From positions 6,807,845-6,871,844 of the forward strand of contig JAAFYY010000001.1 in the NCBI GenBank assembly GCA_014284505.1: 64,000 nt of DNA. The letters are read 5' to 3'. The first letter of the stretch is position 1. Each line of letters starts with the position of its first letter. Both the position numbers and the translations under genes were made by a program. Positions 1-9,000 of the stretch are shown piece after piece. The stretch comes from Streptacidiphilus sp. 4-A2 (lineage in GTDB: Bacteria > Actinomycetota > Actinomycetes > Streptomycetales > Streptomycetaceae). Below the pieces are notes generated by a model, which did no database searches, had not been told where the DNA came from, and worked only from the letters and a program-made list of their open reading frames with translations.

Positions 1-401
1 CCCGGCTGGTCGAGCTGCATCTGCGGTTCCACGGCTACGGCACCGGCGAGTGGACCGACTCGGCGGTGCGGCGCTATGTCCGCGACGCGGGTCCGCTGCT
101 GTCGCGGCTGCACAAGCTGACCCGCTCCGACTGCACCACGCGGAACAAGAAGAAGGCGGCGGCGCTCTGGCGGGCGTACGACAGCCTGGAGGAGCGGATC
201 GAGCAGCTCCAGGAGCAGGAGGAGCTGGACTCGATCCGGCCGGATCTGAACGGCGAGGAGATCATGGAGATCCTCGGCCTGAAGCCGGGCCGGGAGGTCG
301 GCGAGGCCTACCGGTTCCTGCTGGAGCAGCGGCTGGAGCACGGCCCGCAGGGGCAGGAGGCGGCCGCGGCGGCGCTGCGGGAGTGGTGGGCCACCCGCTG
401 A
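1..401 (+). CDS. cca: CCA tRNA nucleotidyltransferase, C-terminal part
   Basis: The reading frame is open from base 3 of the window and ends at TGA 399-401, so only the last 132 or so residues are present. The family adds or repairs the 3' CCA end of tRNAs in the cytoplasm. What is visible is the C-terminal RNA-binding region of a class II enzyme: a RxHKLTRSDCTTRN segment, a helical segment rich in Glu, Arg and Leu (EERIEQLQEQEEL), and the ending LREWWATR typical of actinobacterial CCA enzymes. The catalytic head lies left of the window. In S. coelicolor the cca homologue precedes the same MFS and ino1 neighbours, which supports the call. The gene converges on the MFS gene across a short hairpin. 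Confidence 0.85.
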   Translation, partial: RLVELHLRFHGYGTGEWTDSAVRRYVRDAGPLLSRLHKLTRSDCTTRNKKKAAALWRAYDSLEERIEQLQEQEELDSIRPDLNGEEIMEILGLKPGREVGEAYRFLLEQRLEHGPQGQEAAAAALREWWATR

Positions 402-459
402 CCCACCGGGTCCGGCCGCTGGGCTGACCCGAGGGCGCTGTCCCGCGCCGCCCTGGAGC

Positions 460-483
460 GGCTGACCCGGCCCGGGGTCAGCC
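460..483. terminator. hairpin between convergent cca and MFS genes
   Basis: GGCTGACCC (460-468) pairs with GGGTCAGCC (475-483) around a short loop. The right arm contains the TCA that is the MFS stop codon on the minus strand. It probably terminates both convergent transcripts. There is no T-tract, as is usual in high-GC actinobacteria. Confidence 0.5.
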
Positions 484-1836
484 GGAGGGCTGGGGCGAGG
501 GCGGCGCCTGGCAGCTGAGCTCGGCCGAGGGGCCCGAGTGCCGCAGGGTCAGCCCGTACGCCAGCGCGGTGATCGCGTAGAGCAGCGAGGACAGCACGAT
601 CACCACCACCGAACGGCCGCTGGCCGGCATCAGCAGGGCGGCCACGGCGGCCGCCGCCACCAGCGAGCCGTTGAACAGCAGGTCGTACACCGAGAACACC
701 CGGCCCCGGTACAAGTCGGGGACCGAGGTCTGCACGATGGTGTCGGTGCTGATCTTCGCGCCCTGGGTGAAGAGCCCCAGCAGGTAGGCGGCGGTGATGA
801 TGGGCAGCGGCGCGAAGAACAGGCCGAGCGCCGGGGTGAGTACGGCGGCCAGTGCCGAGCAGCAGACCAGCCAGCCGCCGACCCCGATCCGGCGGGTGGC
901 CCAAGGGGTGATCACCGCCGCGGTGAAGAAGCCGGCGGCGGAGGCGGCCAGGGCCAGCCCGAGCCAGCGGATGCCCGCGCTCTGGTTGTCCGGGGTGGTG
1001 AAGCTGTTGCGGCACAGCATCAGCAGCAGGACCAGCAGCATCCCGTAGCAGAAGCGCAGCAGGGTGACCGCAGCCAGCGCGTAGGTGGCCGGGCGGGAGT
1101 CGCGGACCAGCCGCCGCACCCCGTCGACCAGGCCCTCGGCGGTCTCGGCGATCACTCTGAGCAGCGGTTGCGGGGCCTGGAGGCCGCGGTTGGGGCCGAG
1201 CAGGTCCCGGGACATCGTGCGGGCGGCCAGGGAGGCGCTGCCGTAGCCCAGCCCGGCCAGGACCAGCAGCGCGGAGTTGGCGTCCGGTCCGGCCGGGAGG
1301 AACAGCCGGACCAGGAAGGCCGAGCCGCCGCCGACGGTGGTGGCGATCGTGCCCGCGGTGGGGGCCACGGCGTTGGCGCTGACCAGCAGGGACTCCGGGA
1401 CCACCTGGGGCAGCGCGGCGGAGAGCCCGGCCAGGATGAACCGGTTGACCCCGGTCACCAGCAGTGCGGCGGCGAAGAACACCGGGGTGGGTACCTGAAG
1501 CATGACCAGCCAGGCCGTCCCGGCGCAGAGCAGCAGCCGGATCAGGTTTCCGTACAGCAGGATCTGGCGCCGGCGCCAGCGGTCGAGCAGTACCCCGGCG
1601 AAGGGCCCGCAGAGGCAGAACGGCAGCAGCAGCACCGCGAAGGCGGAGGCGATGGCGCCGGCCGTCGGCTGGCGTTCGGGGGAGAAGACCACATAGGAGG
1701 CCAGCGAGACCTGGAAGATCCCGTCGGACAGTTGTGACAGCAGCCGGGTGCCGAGCAGGCGGCGAAAGCCGGACAGCCTCAGGAGGGCCTTGACGCGGCC
1801 CTGAGGGATGGAGACGTGGCCGATGATCGACACCAT
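478..1836 (-). CDS. MFS transporter
   Basis: Integral membrane permease of the major facilitator superfamily, about 452 residues with roughly 12 hydrophobic segments. The N-terminal half shows the loop 2-3 signature as GVLLDRWRRRQILLYGN, like MFS exporters of the DHA/enterobactin-exporter type. The start at 1836 (ATGGTGTCGATC) is chosen because upstream in-frame codons run back into the parS hairpin. The substrate cannot be told from sequence. It lies downstream of the inositol-phosphate synthase gene on the same strand, separated from it by a strong hairpin, so it is probably transcribed independently. The frame is intact, unlike many neighbours. Confidence 0.82.
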   Translation of the reverse strand: MVSIIGHVSIPQGRVKALLRLSGFRRLLGTRLLSQLSDGIFQVSLASYVVFSPERQPTAGAIASAFAVLLLPFCLCGPFAGVLLDRWRRRQILLYGNLIRLLLCAGTAWLVMLQVPTPVFFAAALLVTGVNRFILAGLSAALPQVVPESLLVSANAVAPTAGTIATTVGGGSAFLVRLFLPAGPDANSALLVLAGLGYGSASLAARTMSRDLLGPNRGLQAPQPLLRVIAETAEGLVDGVRRLVRDSRPATYALAAVTLLRFCYGMLLVLLLMLCRNSFTTPDNQSAGIRWLGLALAASAAGFFTAAVITPWATRRIGVGGWLVCCSALAAVLTPALGLFFAPLPIITAAYLLGLFTQGAKISTDTIVQTSVPDLYRGRVFSVYDLLFNGSLVAAAAVAALLMPASGRSVVVIVLSSLLYAITALAYGLTLRHSGPSAELSCQAPPSPQPSG

Positions 1837-1920
1837 CACAGACTCCCACGTCGGGGACCGGATGCCTATGCCGAAACAGCCGTCCGGGGACCGTGCCGGT
1901 ATTCGGGTGTGCAGCCGAAA

Positions 1921-1968
1921 ACCCCGCGGGTGGTCCCGTTTCACGTGAAACAGGACCACCCGCGGGGT
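1921..1968. terminator. long near-perfect palindrome, terminator with parS core
   Basis: The arms ACCCCGCGGGTGGTCC (1921-1936) and GGACCACCCGCGGGGT (1953-1968) are exactly complementary and flank the parS site; only the bases at 1937 and 1952 do not pair. The element lies just downstream of the inositol-phosphate synthase stop and before the MFS start, so it is placed to end that transcript. The parS palindrome forms its apex. Confidence 0.75.
1938..1951. other. parS: parS centromere site (ParB binding)
   Basis: GTTTCACGTGAAAC at 1938-1951 is a perfect 14-bp match to the known Streptomyces parS consensus. ParB binds such sites, which cluster around oriC, and spreads to organise origin regions during sporulation segregation. 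The surrounding gene order is origin-proximal in S. coelicolor, which fits. Confidence 0.92.
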
Positions 1969-2010
1969 TGTGTCAGCTGGGGCCGGCGCCTGGCGCCAGT
2001 CGTCCCAGGG

Positions 2011-3093
2011 TCAGCGCTCGACCTCGCCGCGGATGAACTTCTCCACGTTGTCGCGGGCCTCGTCGTCGAAGTACTGCACCGGCGGGGACTTCATCAGGTA
2101 GGAGGACGCCGACAGGATGGGGCCGCCGATGCCGCGGTCCTTGGCGATCTTCGCCGCGCGCACCGCGTCGATGATGACGCCGGCCGAGTTCGGGGAGTCC
2201 CAGACCTCGAGCTTGTACTCCAGGTTCAGCGGCACGTCGCCGAAGGCACGGCCCTCGAGGCGCACGTACGCCCACTTGCGGTCGTCCAGCCAGGCCACGT
2301 AGTCGGACGGGCCGATGTGGACGTTCTTGGCGCCCAGGTCACGGTCGACGATCTGCGAGGTCACGGCCTGCGTCTTGGAGATCTTCTTGGACTCCAGGCG
2401 GTCGCGCTCCAGCATGTTCTTGAAGTCCATGTTGCCGCCGACGTTCAGCTGCATGGTGCGCTCCAGCAGGACACCGCGGTCCTCGAAGAGCTTCGCCATC
2501 ACGCGGTGCGTGATGGTGGCGCCGACCTGCGACTTGATGTCGTCGCCGACGATCGGCACGCCGGCCTCGGTGAACTTGTCCGCCCACTCCTTGGTGCCCG
2601 CGATGAACACCGGCAGGGCGTTCACAAAGGCGACCTTGGCGTCGATGGCGCACTGGGCGTAGAACTTGGCGGCCTGCTCGGAGCCGACCGGCAGGTAGCA
2701 CACGAGGACGTCGACCTGGCGCTCCTTGAGCACCTCGATCACGTCGACGGCCTCCTCGGAGGACTGCTCGATGGTCTCCAGGTAGTACTTGCCCAGACCG
2801 TCCAGGGTCGGGCCGCGCTGCACCATGACGCCGCTCGGCGGCACATCGCAGATCTTGATGGTGTTGTTCTCGCTGGCGCCGATGGCGTCGGCGAGGTCCA
2901 GGCCCACCTTCTTGGCGTCCACGTCGAACGCGGCGACGAACTCGACGTCACCGACGTGGTACTCACCGAACTGCACGTGCATGAGACCGGGCACGCGGCT
3001 GTTCGGGTCAGCGTTCCTGTAGTACTCGACGCCCTGGACGAGCGAGGCGGCGCAGTTGCCCACACCCACGATTGCTACGCGAACCGAACTCAT
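2011..3093 (-). CDS. ino1: inositol-3-phosphate synthase (myo-inositol-1-phosphate synthase)
   Basis: NAD-dependent enzyme that converts glucose 6-phosphate to 1L-myo-inositol 1-phosphate, feeding phosphatidylinositol and mycothiol synthesis. The protein is 360 residues, as in other actinobacteria. The N-terminus MSSVRVAIVGVGNCAASL carries the Rossmann dinucleotide motif GxGNCA. Further on are the family signatures GDDIKSQVGATITHR and LNVGGNMDFKNM, and the C-terminal SYLMKSPP. The start at 3093 has a purine-rich AGGGAG upstream; an in-frame extension to 3147 lacks support. Gene order ino1-PadR-PBP matches S. coelicolor SCO3899-SCO3901. The neighbouring PadR gene is on the same strand just upstream and may share regulation. 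Confidence 0.95.
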   Translation of the reverse strand: MSSVRVAIVGVGNCAASLVQGVEYYRNADPNSRVPGLMHVQFGEYHVGDVEFVAAFDVDAKKVGLDLADAIGASENNTIKICDVPPSGVMVQRGPTLDGLGKYYLETIEQSSEEAVDVIEVLKERQVDVLVCYLPVGSEQAAKFYAQCAIDAKVAFVNALPVFIAGTKEWADKFTEAGVPIVGDDIKSQVGATITHRVMAKLFEDRGVLLERTMQLNVGGNMDFKNMLERDRLESKKISKTQAVTSQIVDRDLGAKNVHIGPSDYVAWLDDRKWAYVRLEGRAFGDVPLNLEYKLEVWDSPNSAGVIIDAVRAAKIAKDRGIGGPILSASSYLMKSPPVQYFDDEARDNVEKFIRGEVER

Positions 3094-3143
3094 TCCGGCT
3101 GCTCCCTGTTGTGATGGTCTTGGAGAAAGGTCATTGCGATGGA

Positions 3144-3944
3144 TCAAACGAGTGCCGGCGATCCCCCTGGCGCCCGCGGTCCCGCGTGTGCGGTCCGTTC
3201 CTTCGCTTCAGCGATGGAGGGATTGCGCGGGGTCAGCGCTCCGGGAGCGCTCCGGGCGGTCGGGTGGCGCAGCGGTGTGCGCTGCTGCCCGGTTCCTGCC
3301 GTCCGAAATCTGTGAAGTGGCGCGGGGATGCCGGTCCCAGGAGTGCCGGTGCCTGGCGGCCCTGGGTCTGGGCCGCGTCCGCTGCTGCGGTTGGCTCGTT
3401 CGGTCTCGATGAGCTCGTTGAGCCAGCGGACCTCGCGCTCCACCGACTCCAGGCCGTGGCGCTGGAGTTCGAGGGTGTAGCCGTCAAGTCGTTCGCGGGT
3501 GCGGGCCAGTGAGGTGCGCATGCGCTCCATGCGCTCCTCCAGCCGACTGCGGCGGCCTTCCAGGACGCGCATGCGCACGGCCCGGTCGGTCTGGCCGAAG
3601 AAGGCGAAGTGGACGCCGAAGTGTTCGTCCTCCCAGGCGTCGGGGCCCGAGTCGGCGAGCAGCTCCTCGAAACGCTGCTTACCCTCTGCGGTCAGCCGGT
3701 ACACGATCTTTGACCGCTTGCCGTTGAGGGCGGTGGCCGGGATGTATTCCCCGCCGGTGTTGTCCTCGACCAGGGAGCCCTGGGCGACCAGCCCCTTCAG
3801 GCACGGGTAGAGCGTCCCGTAGGAGAAGGCACGGAACGACCCCAGCAGCACGTTGAGACGCTTGCGCAGCTCATAGCCGTGCATGGGGGAGTCGTGCAGG
3901 AGGCCGAGGACGGCGAATTCCAGGATGCCCGAGCGTCTGCTCAT
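3144..3944 (-). CDS. PadR-family transcriptional regulator
   Basis: Cytoplasmic winged-helix regulator. The N-terminal PadR domain is clear: GILEFAVLGLLHDSPMHGYELRK, then YGTLYPCLKGLVAQG (recognition helix and wing). A helical C-terminal dimerisation segment (residues about 120-195) follows, ending near RWLNELIETERANRSS. After that the frame continues for about 70 low-complexity Pro/Arg/Gly residues. Homologues stop near here, so a frameshift around 3400 is likely and the true stop is unknown. The start at 3944 (ATGAGCCGACGC-type, MSRRSG) is preferred over the longer frame back to 4046, which would run through the operator. A palindrome of PadR operator type lies 44-76 bp upstream, indicating autoregulation. 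Confidence 0.85.
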   Translation of the reverse strand: MSRRSGILEFAVLGLLHDSPMHGYELRKRLNVLLGSFRAFSYGTLYPCLKGLVAQGSLVEDNTGGEYIPATALNGKRSKIVYRLTAEGKQRFEELLADSGPDAWEDEHFGVHFAFFGQTDRAVRMRVLEGRRSRLEERMERMRTSLARTRERLDGYTLELQRHGLESVEREVRWLNELIETERANRSSGRGPDPGPPGTGTPGTGIPAPLHRFRTAGTGQQRTPLRHPTARSAPGALTPRNPSIAEAKERTAHAGPRAPGGSPALV

Positions 3945-3987
3945 GTCGTGCGGCCTCCTCTCCCGGGGTGTCTCTCGGCTGGTATGC

Positions 3988-4020
3988 CGTTTCGATGTAT
4001 CGACTCGATACATCGAAACG
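3988..4020. promoter_or_regulatory. PadR-type operator palindrome
   Basis: TTTCGATGTATCGA (3990-4003) and TCGATACATCGAAA (4005-4018) are perfectly complementary about one central base; two more base pairs extend the palindrome to 3988-4020. The core ATGTATCGACTCGATACAT (3995-4013) matches the ATGT...ACAT pattern known for PadR repressors. It sits directly upstream of the PadR start. Confidence 0.8.
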
Positions 4021-4415
4021 ATATGCCGTGGATGGTCCCGGAGCAAGGGCCGACCTGATGAATGTGATCACAGAGGGTTGCGAGAGGCCGATGGGGGCTG
4101 CCCCGCAGTGCTTGAGGCCGGTTCTTCCGACGCTCTCATAACGAGCGAAACCTCTTCTTTCCTAAGGATCTGCGGGCAATATGCCGGGATTGACAGGCGA
4201 AGCCCGATTCCGGTGCGTCTGCGGCTGCGTACTCTGTCGGCTATGCAGAAAGCCGGGAACCGATGTGACGGATGTGGCGTCCTCGTCCTCGGTGCAGTAC
4301 GGCCGCTTCGGCCGGAGCCCCGGGGGAGCCGTTCGGGGACCGCTGGTCCCGACGCGGATCGAATGTGGACCACCGCCTTCAGGCCCGAGGGCCTGTCCGA
4401 GGAGCAGCTGGAAGC
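4021..4415. other. intergenic region upstream of PBP gene
   Basis: About 395 bases between the PadR operator and the PBP start. I see no convincing coding region. A TTGACA hexamer occurs at 4190-4195 but without a convincing -10 at the right spacing. The region presumably holds the divergent promoters for PadR and the PBP gene. Confidence 0.4.
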
Positions 4416-7128
4416 ATGAGCGAACATCGGCGAAAGCAGCAGTCCGGCCGGGGGGCCCCCAACAGCCCCCCGCAGAAGGCCAGGACTCCCCGAGCGGCTA
4501 CCCGTCGGCGCCGCCGCGGCGTGGCGTACCCGGGCAGGGGCCCGGCTCAGGCCCCGCCCCGGAGCGCCGGCTGGGTACAGGGCAGGGGCAGGCCTCGGCT
4601 CAGCCGCAGCTCACTCGTGCGGAGATGCGCAAGGCCGCGCAGTCCAAGGGCCGACGCGGGGGCAAGCCGCCGGCCGGTCCCGGGGCCGCGGGGCGCCGGG
4701 GTACGGGTGGGCCGACCGGGCCCAAGCCGAAGCGTTTCCTCGACTACCCGCGCTGGGGCAAGCGCGGGGTGCGGCGCTGGCTGCCGTCCTGGAAGCAGAT
4801 GCTCAGCGTCTTCCTGCTGGGCTTCGGCGGCGTGGTCGGGGTGTGGGCTACGCCTACGCCACCCTCAGCGTGCCCGGGCCCAATGCGCTGACCCAGATGC
4901 AGAGCAACACCTACTACTGGGCCAACGGCGGCGGCCAGATGGTCCAGCGCGGGGCCTACTTCCGGCAGAACGTGGACCTCACCCAGGTCCCCAAGGATGT
5001 CCAGAACGACTTCCTGGCTGCGGAGAACGCCACCTTCTGGACCGACAAGGGCGTTGACCCGCAGGGCATCCTGCGTGCCGTGTACGACATGGCCAAGGGC
5101 GGGGAGGTCCAGTCCGGGTCGACCATCACCCAGCAGTGGATCAAGAACACCCGGCTGAACCAGGGTCAGACGATCAGCCGCAAGCTCGACGAGATCCTGA
5201 TGTCGATCAAGGTCGGCTCGACGGTGTCCAAGTCCACGGTCCTCGACGGCTATCTGAACACCAGTTACTTCGGCCGCGGCGCCTACGGCATCGACGCCGC
5301 CGCCCAGGCCTACTACGGCATCCCCTCCAGCCAGCTCAATGTGGCCCAGGGCGCCTATCTGGCCTCGCTGGTCAACGGCCCGAGCCTGTACGACACCACC
5401 TGGGACACCAGCACCGGCACCGACAGCGACACCGTGAACACCACCAACCTGGCCAATGCCACGGCCCGGTGGAACTACGTGATGAAGCGGAACCTGCTGG
5501 ACAACTTCATGAGCCAGGCGGACTACAACACGCTGACGGCCAAGGGCTTCCCGTTGCCGATCAAGCCGGTCAGCAACTCCAGCCTCGGTGGCTACATCGG
5601 CTACCTGGTGACCCTGGCCAACAACAACCTGCTGCGCAGCGGCGTGACCCAGGCGCAGCTGGACGCCGGCGGCTACTCGATCTACACGACCTTCGTCAAG
5701 AACGACATGAACGACATGAAGGCCGCAGTCGACAACGAGCTGCTGAACAAGCTCAACCCCAAGACCATGGCCGTCGACACCCAGGACGCCACCACCGCGC
5801 CCGACTACGGCAAGAAGTACCCGGTCGACCAGTGGCTGCACGTGGGCGGGGCCTCGGTGCTGCCGGGCAACGGAGCGGTCACCGCGATCTACGGCGGTCC
5901 TGACTTCATGAAGCAGGAGACCGACGACGCGGACGACCCGAAAATCCTGGTCGGCTCGACCTTCAAGGCCTTTGTGCTGGCCGCGGCGCTGAGCGACGGG
6001 GTGAAGAATCCGAACGACCCGTCCGCACCAGGGACGCCGGTTTCGCTGAACTCGCTCTACAACGGCGACCCCAACCTGATCATCAAGAATGCCAACGGCT
6101 CGGTCTGGCTGGACCAGAACGGCCATGACTGGGCGCAGCCCAACGACTCCAACGACCAGTGGGGCCCGATCACCCTCACCAAAGCCATGGAGCAGTCGGT
6201 GAACACGGTCTATGTCCAGCTGGGCATGGATGTGGGGATGCCCAATGTCGCGACCGCGGCCGAGGCGGCCGGGGTGCTCCCCAGCTCGATCGACCCGACG
6301 GACAACGCCCCCTCGTTCGCGCTCGGCACCTCCACCCCCGGCCCGATCCGGCTGGCGACCGCCTATGCGACCTTCGCCGACGACGGGGTCGAGTACGACC
6401 CGTACGAGGTGGACCACTACACCACCACCTCCGCCGCCGGTAAGACCCTCACCGTCTCGCTGAAGAGCCAGCCCAAGCAGGCCTTCTCGCCGCAGGTCGC
6501 GGAGACCGTCACCACCGCGCTCAAGGCGGTGGTCTCCGAGAACGGCACCGGCGCCCACGCCATGGCCCTGGGCCGGGACGCGGCCGGCAAGACCGGTACC
6601 ACCGACTCCTACAAGTCGGCGTGGTTCGTCGGGTACACCAAGCAGCTCTCCACCGCGATCGGCCTGTTCGACCAGGACCCGACCAACTTCAGCCTGCTGC
6701 CGCTGATGGGCCTCAACGGCCAGCAGCAGGTCTACGGCGCCGACTTCCCGACGGCGATCTGGACCAACTACATGGAGGCGGCGCTGGCCGGGCAGCCGCA
6801 GGAGTCGCTGGACACCGCCAACTACGGTCAGATCGAGAACGAGCTGGGCGTCTCCGCCCCGCCGAGCGCGCCCGCCTCGCCGTCGGCCCCGCCGTCGTCG
6901 CTGCCCCCGCACCCCTCGAAGTCGCCCAGTGCGCCGCCGGCCTCCAGCCCGCCGCCGACGACGCCGGCCTCGCCCCCGCCGAGCTCCAACCCGCCGTGCG
7001 ACCCGGGCGGCCTGTTCGGAAGCGGCTGCACCTCGCCGACTCCGAGTGACTCGTCGAGCACCCCGAGCGGCAACAAGCCCTCCGATCCGGGCGGTCCGGG
7101 CAACGGATGGAACCCTGGCGGCGGCTGA
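4416..7128 (+). CDS. bifunctional class A penicillin-binding protein (frameshifted)
   Basis: Membrane-anchored peptidoglycan glycosyltransferase/transpeptidase. The expected N-terminus MSEHRRK starts at 4416. The frame must shift at about 4450-4480 (runs of G and C) and again near 4845, just after the transmembrane helix. The GT51 domain shows ENATFW at about 5022 (Asn where ED is usual), SGSTITQQ at 5116-5139 and the K..DE segment after it. The transpeptidase has the active-site STFK (Ser codon 5956), SVN near 6196 and KTG (Lys codon 6589). The C-terminal 100 residues are Pro/Ser-rich, as in other Streptomyces PBPs. The gene matches S. coelicolor SCO3901. Both frameshifts are probably sequence errors. 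Confidence 0.88.
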
Positions 7129-7145
7129 GCCTGCCGCAACCCGCT

Positions 7146-7195
7146 CGCGGCCCCGGTGGCCCACCCCCGCACGGGGTGGGCCCGCCGGGGCCGCG
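7146..7195 (+). terminator. rho-independent-like hairpin after PBP gene
   Basis: CGCGGCCCCGG (7146-7156) pairs with CCGGGGCCGCG (7185-7195). An inner stem GGCCCACCCC/GGGGTGGGCC continues the hairpin. It lies 17 bases after the PBP stop. Confidence 0.65.
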
Positions 7196-7330
7196 GCCGT
7201 TTCCGGGGCGGCTGCCGGGCGCGGGGCCCGCGCGGCAGGAATGGGACAGTTAGGCCGTACCGGGCGGCCTCCGGTAACAAGTACCGGGTGCACGGTCCGG
7301 CGCTCAGGATCGTGCGGCAGGATGTCCGCC

Positions 7331-8824
7331 ATGACGTCGAGCACACTGCCCACTCCCCCGCCAGAGGACACAGTGGTGGTTCCCGCAGACGAGGATCCGG
7401 TGGCCGCCGCGGGCAGCGAGATCCTGGGCGGGGCCCCCGGCCGCCGGGCGCTGCTCGGCGTCAGCTGGTGGACCGCCGCGCGGGTGCTGGCGGTGTGCAC
7501 CATCGTGGTGTTCGCCCTCGGGATGATGCAGAAGATCCCCTGCTACGACAGCGGCTGGTTCTACGGCACGACCGCGCAGTACGACCACGCCTGCTACAGC
7601 GACATCCCGCACCTGTTCACCCTGCGTGGCTTCTCCATCGGGAACATCCCCTATCTGGACAAGCTGCCGAACCCGACCGACCCCAATATGCAGTATCTGG
7701 AGTACCCGGTACTGACCGGCATGTTCATGTGGGTGGCCTCCTGGCTCACCCCCGGTGGCGGCGGCGACGTGCACCGTGAGCAGGTGTACTGGCTGGTCAA
7801 CTCCGGGATGCTGATGGTCTGCGCGGTGATCGCGGTGGTCGCGGTGATGCGCACCCACCGGCGCCGGCCCTGGGACGCGCTGCTGTTCGCGCTGGCGCCG
7901 GTGCTGGCGCTGGACTCCACCATCAACTGGGACATACTGGCGGTCGCGCTGACCGCGGTGGGCATGGCCTGCTGGTCGCGCCGGAGGCTGGTGCTGGCCG
8001 GGGTGTTTATCGGTCTGGCCACGGCGGCCAAGCTGTATCCGGTGTTCCTGCTCGGCCCGATGCTGCTGCTGTGCCTGCGGGCCGGGCGGCTCCGGGACTT
8101 CGGCCGGGCCTTCGCCGGGGCGCTGGTGGCCTGGCTGATCGTGGATGTGCCCTTCATGCTGCTCAACTTCCAGGGCTGGGCCACCTTCTACACCTTCAGC
8201 GAGTCGCGCGGCATCGACTACGGATCCATCTGGCTGATCCTTGAGCAGAACAACGTGCTGCCGGCGAACTTCCCGGTCTCCCGGGTCAATCTGATCACCG
8301 CGCTGATGCTGGCGCTGTGCTGCCTGGGCATCGCCTGGCTGGCGTTCGCGGCGCAGCGCCGGCCGCGCTTCGCGCAGCTGGCGTTCCTGGTGATCGCGGC
8401 CTTCGTGCTGACCAACAAGGTCTACTCGCCGCAGTATGTGCTGTGGCTGACGCCGCTGGCGGCGCTGGCCCGGCCGCGCTGGCGGGACTTCCTGATCTGG
8501 CAGGCCTGCGAGGTCCTCTACTTCCTGGCGATCTGGTACAACTTCGCCTACACCTCCAGCCCGAACCAGAAGGGGCTGCCGACCGACTGGTACCACGGCG
8601 CGATCGTGGTGCATGTGCTCGGCACGCTGTACCTGTGTGTGCTGGTGATCCGGGACGCGCTGCTGCCCGAGTTCGACACGGTGCGCTGGGACGGAAGTGA
8701 CGATCCGTCAGGAGGCGTGCTGGACGGGGCTCCCGACATGCTCTCGATCAGTCCGGCCCGCGCTGTGGAGGAGAAGCACGGGGCTGTGGAAATCGACGAG
8801 GAACCCGTGGCGCCACCGGCCTGA
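7331..8824 (+). CDS. glycosyltransferase family 87-like integral membrane protein
   Basis: About 497 residues with 10 or more hydrophobic segments. It resembles the polyprenol-phosphate-dependent mannosyltransferases of GT87 (DUF2029), which act on the outer face of the membrane in actinobacteria. Recognisable features are an extracytoplasmic loop after the first helix with EYPVLTGMFMW, then DSTINWDILAVAL, and the motif ATAAKLYPVFLLGP with a Lys-Leu-Tyr-Pro core. ATG 7331 has AGGA at 7318-7321; ATG 7322 in the same frame is the alternative. The C-terminal tail is acidic and cytoplasmic. Neighbouring PBP and Fem genes suggest a role in the cell envelope; the acceptor is unknown. Confidence 0.8.
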   Translation: MTSSTLPTPPPEDTVVVPADEDPVAAAGSEILGGAPGRRALLGVSWWTAARVLAVCTIVVFALGMMQKIPCYDSGWFYGTTAQYDHACYSDIPHLFTLRGFSIGNIPYLDKLPNPTDPNMQYLEYPVLTGMFMWVASWLTPGGGGDVHREQVYWLVNSGMLMVCAVIAVVAVMRTHRRRPWDALLFALAPVLALDSTINWDILAVALTAVGMACWSRRRLVLAGVFIGLATAAKLYPVFLLGPMLLLCLRAGRLRDFGRAFAGALVAWLIVDVPFMLLNFQGWATFYTFSESRGIDYGSIWLILEQNNVLPANFPVSRVNLITALMLALCCLGIAWLAFAAQRRPRFAQLAFLVIAAFVLTNKVYSPQYVLWLTPLAALARPRWRDFLIWQACEVLYFLAIWYNFAYTSSPNQKGLPTDWYHGAIVVHVLGTLYLCVLVIRDALLPEFDTVRWDGSDDPSGGVLDGAPDMLSISPARAVEEKHGAVEIDEEPVAPPA

Positions 8825-8826
8825 GC

Positions 8827-8881
8827 TTGTGGATAACCCACCGCGGGCCTGTGGACGGGAAGTTGTCCGCAGGCCCGCGGT
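8827..8881. terminator. terminator hairpin with DnaA-box-like sequences
   Basis: ACCGCGGGCCTG (8840-8851) pairs exactly with CAGGCCCGCGGT (8870-8881), just after the GT87 stop. Immediately before it, TTGTGGATAA (8827-8836) contains a perfect DnaA box on the minus strand (TTATCCACA). Two weaker DnaA-like 9-mers lie in the stem and loop. Confidence 0.7.
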
Positions 8882-9000
8882 GCGTCTGTACAACGGCATT
8901 GGGAATGGGTCGAATTGGGCGGTTCGGCAGCGGCCGGACCGCCCCGGTCCGGAGACGTCAGAGACTCCGCGGTCCGGCGTTCTGCTCGGCGGTCCGGCGT

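Noticed and set aside
4744..7503. Very long minus-strand open frame (about 919 codons) opposite the PBP gene
   Set aside because: It is the antisense shadow of a clear PBP; its translation is Arg/Gly/Val low complexity without any family motif.
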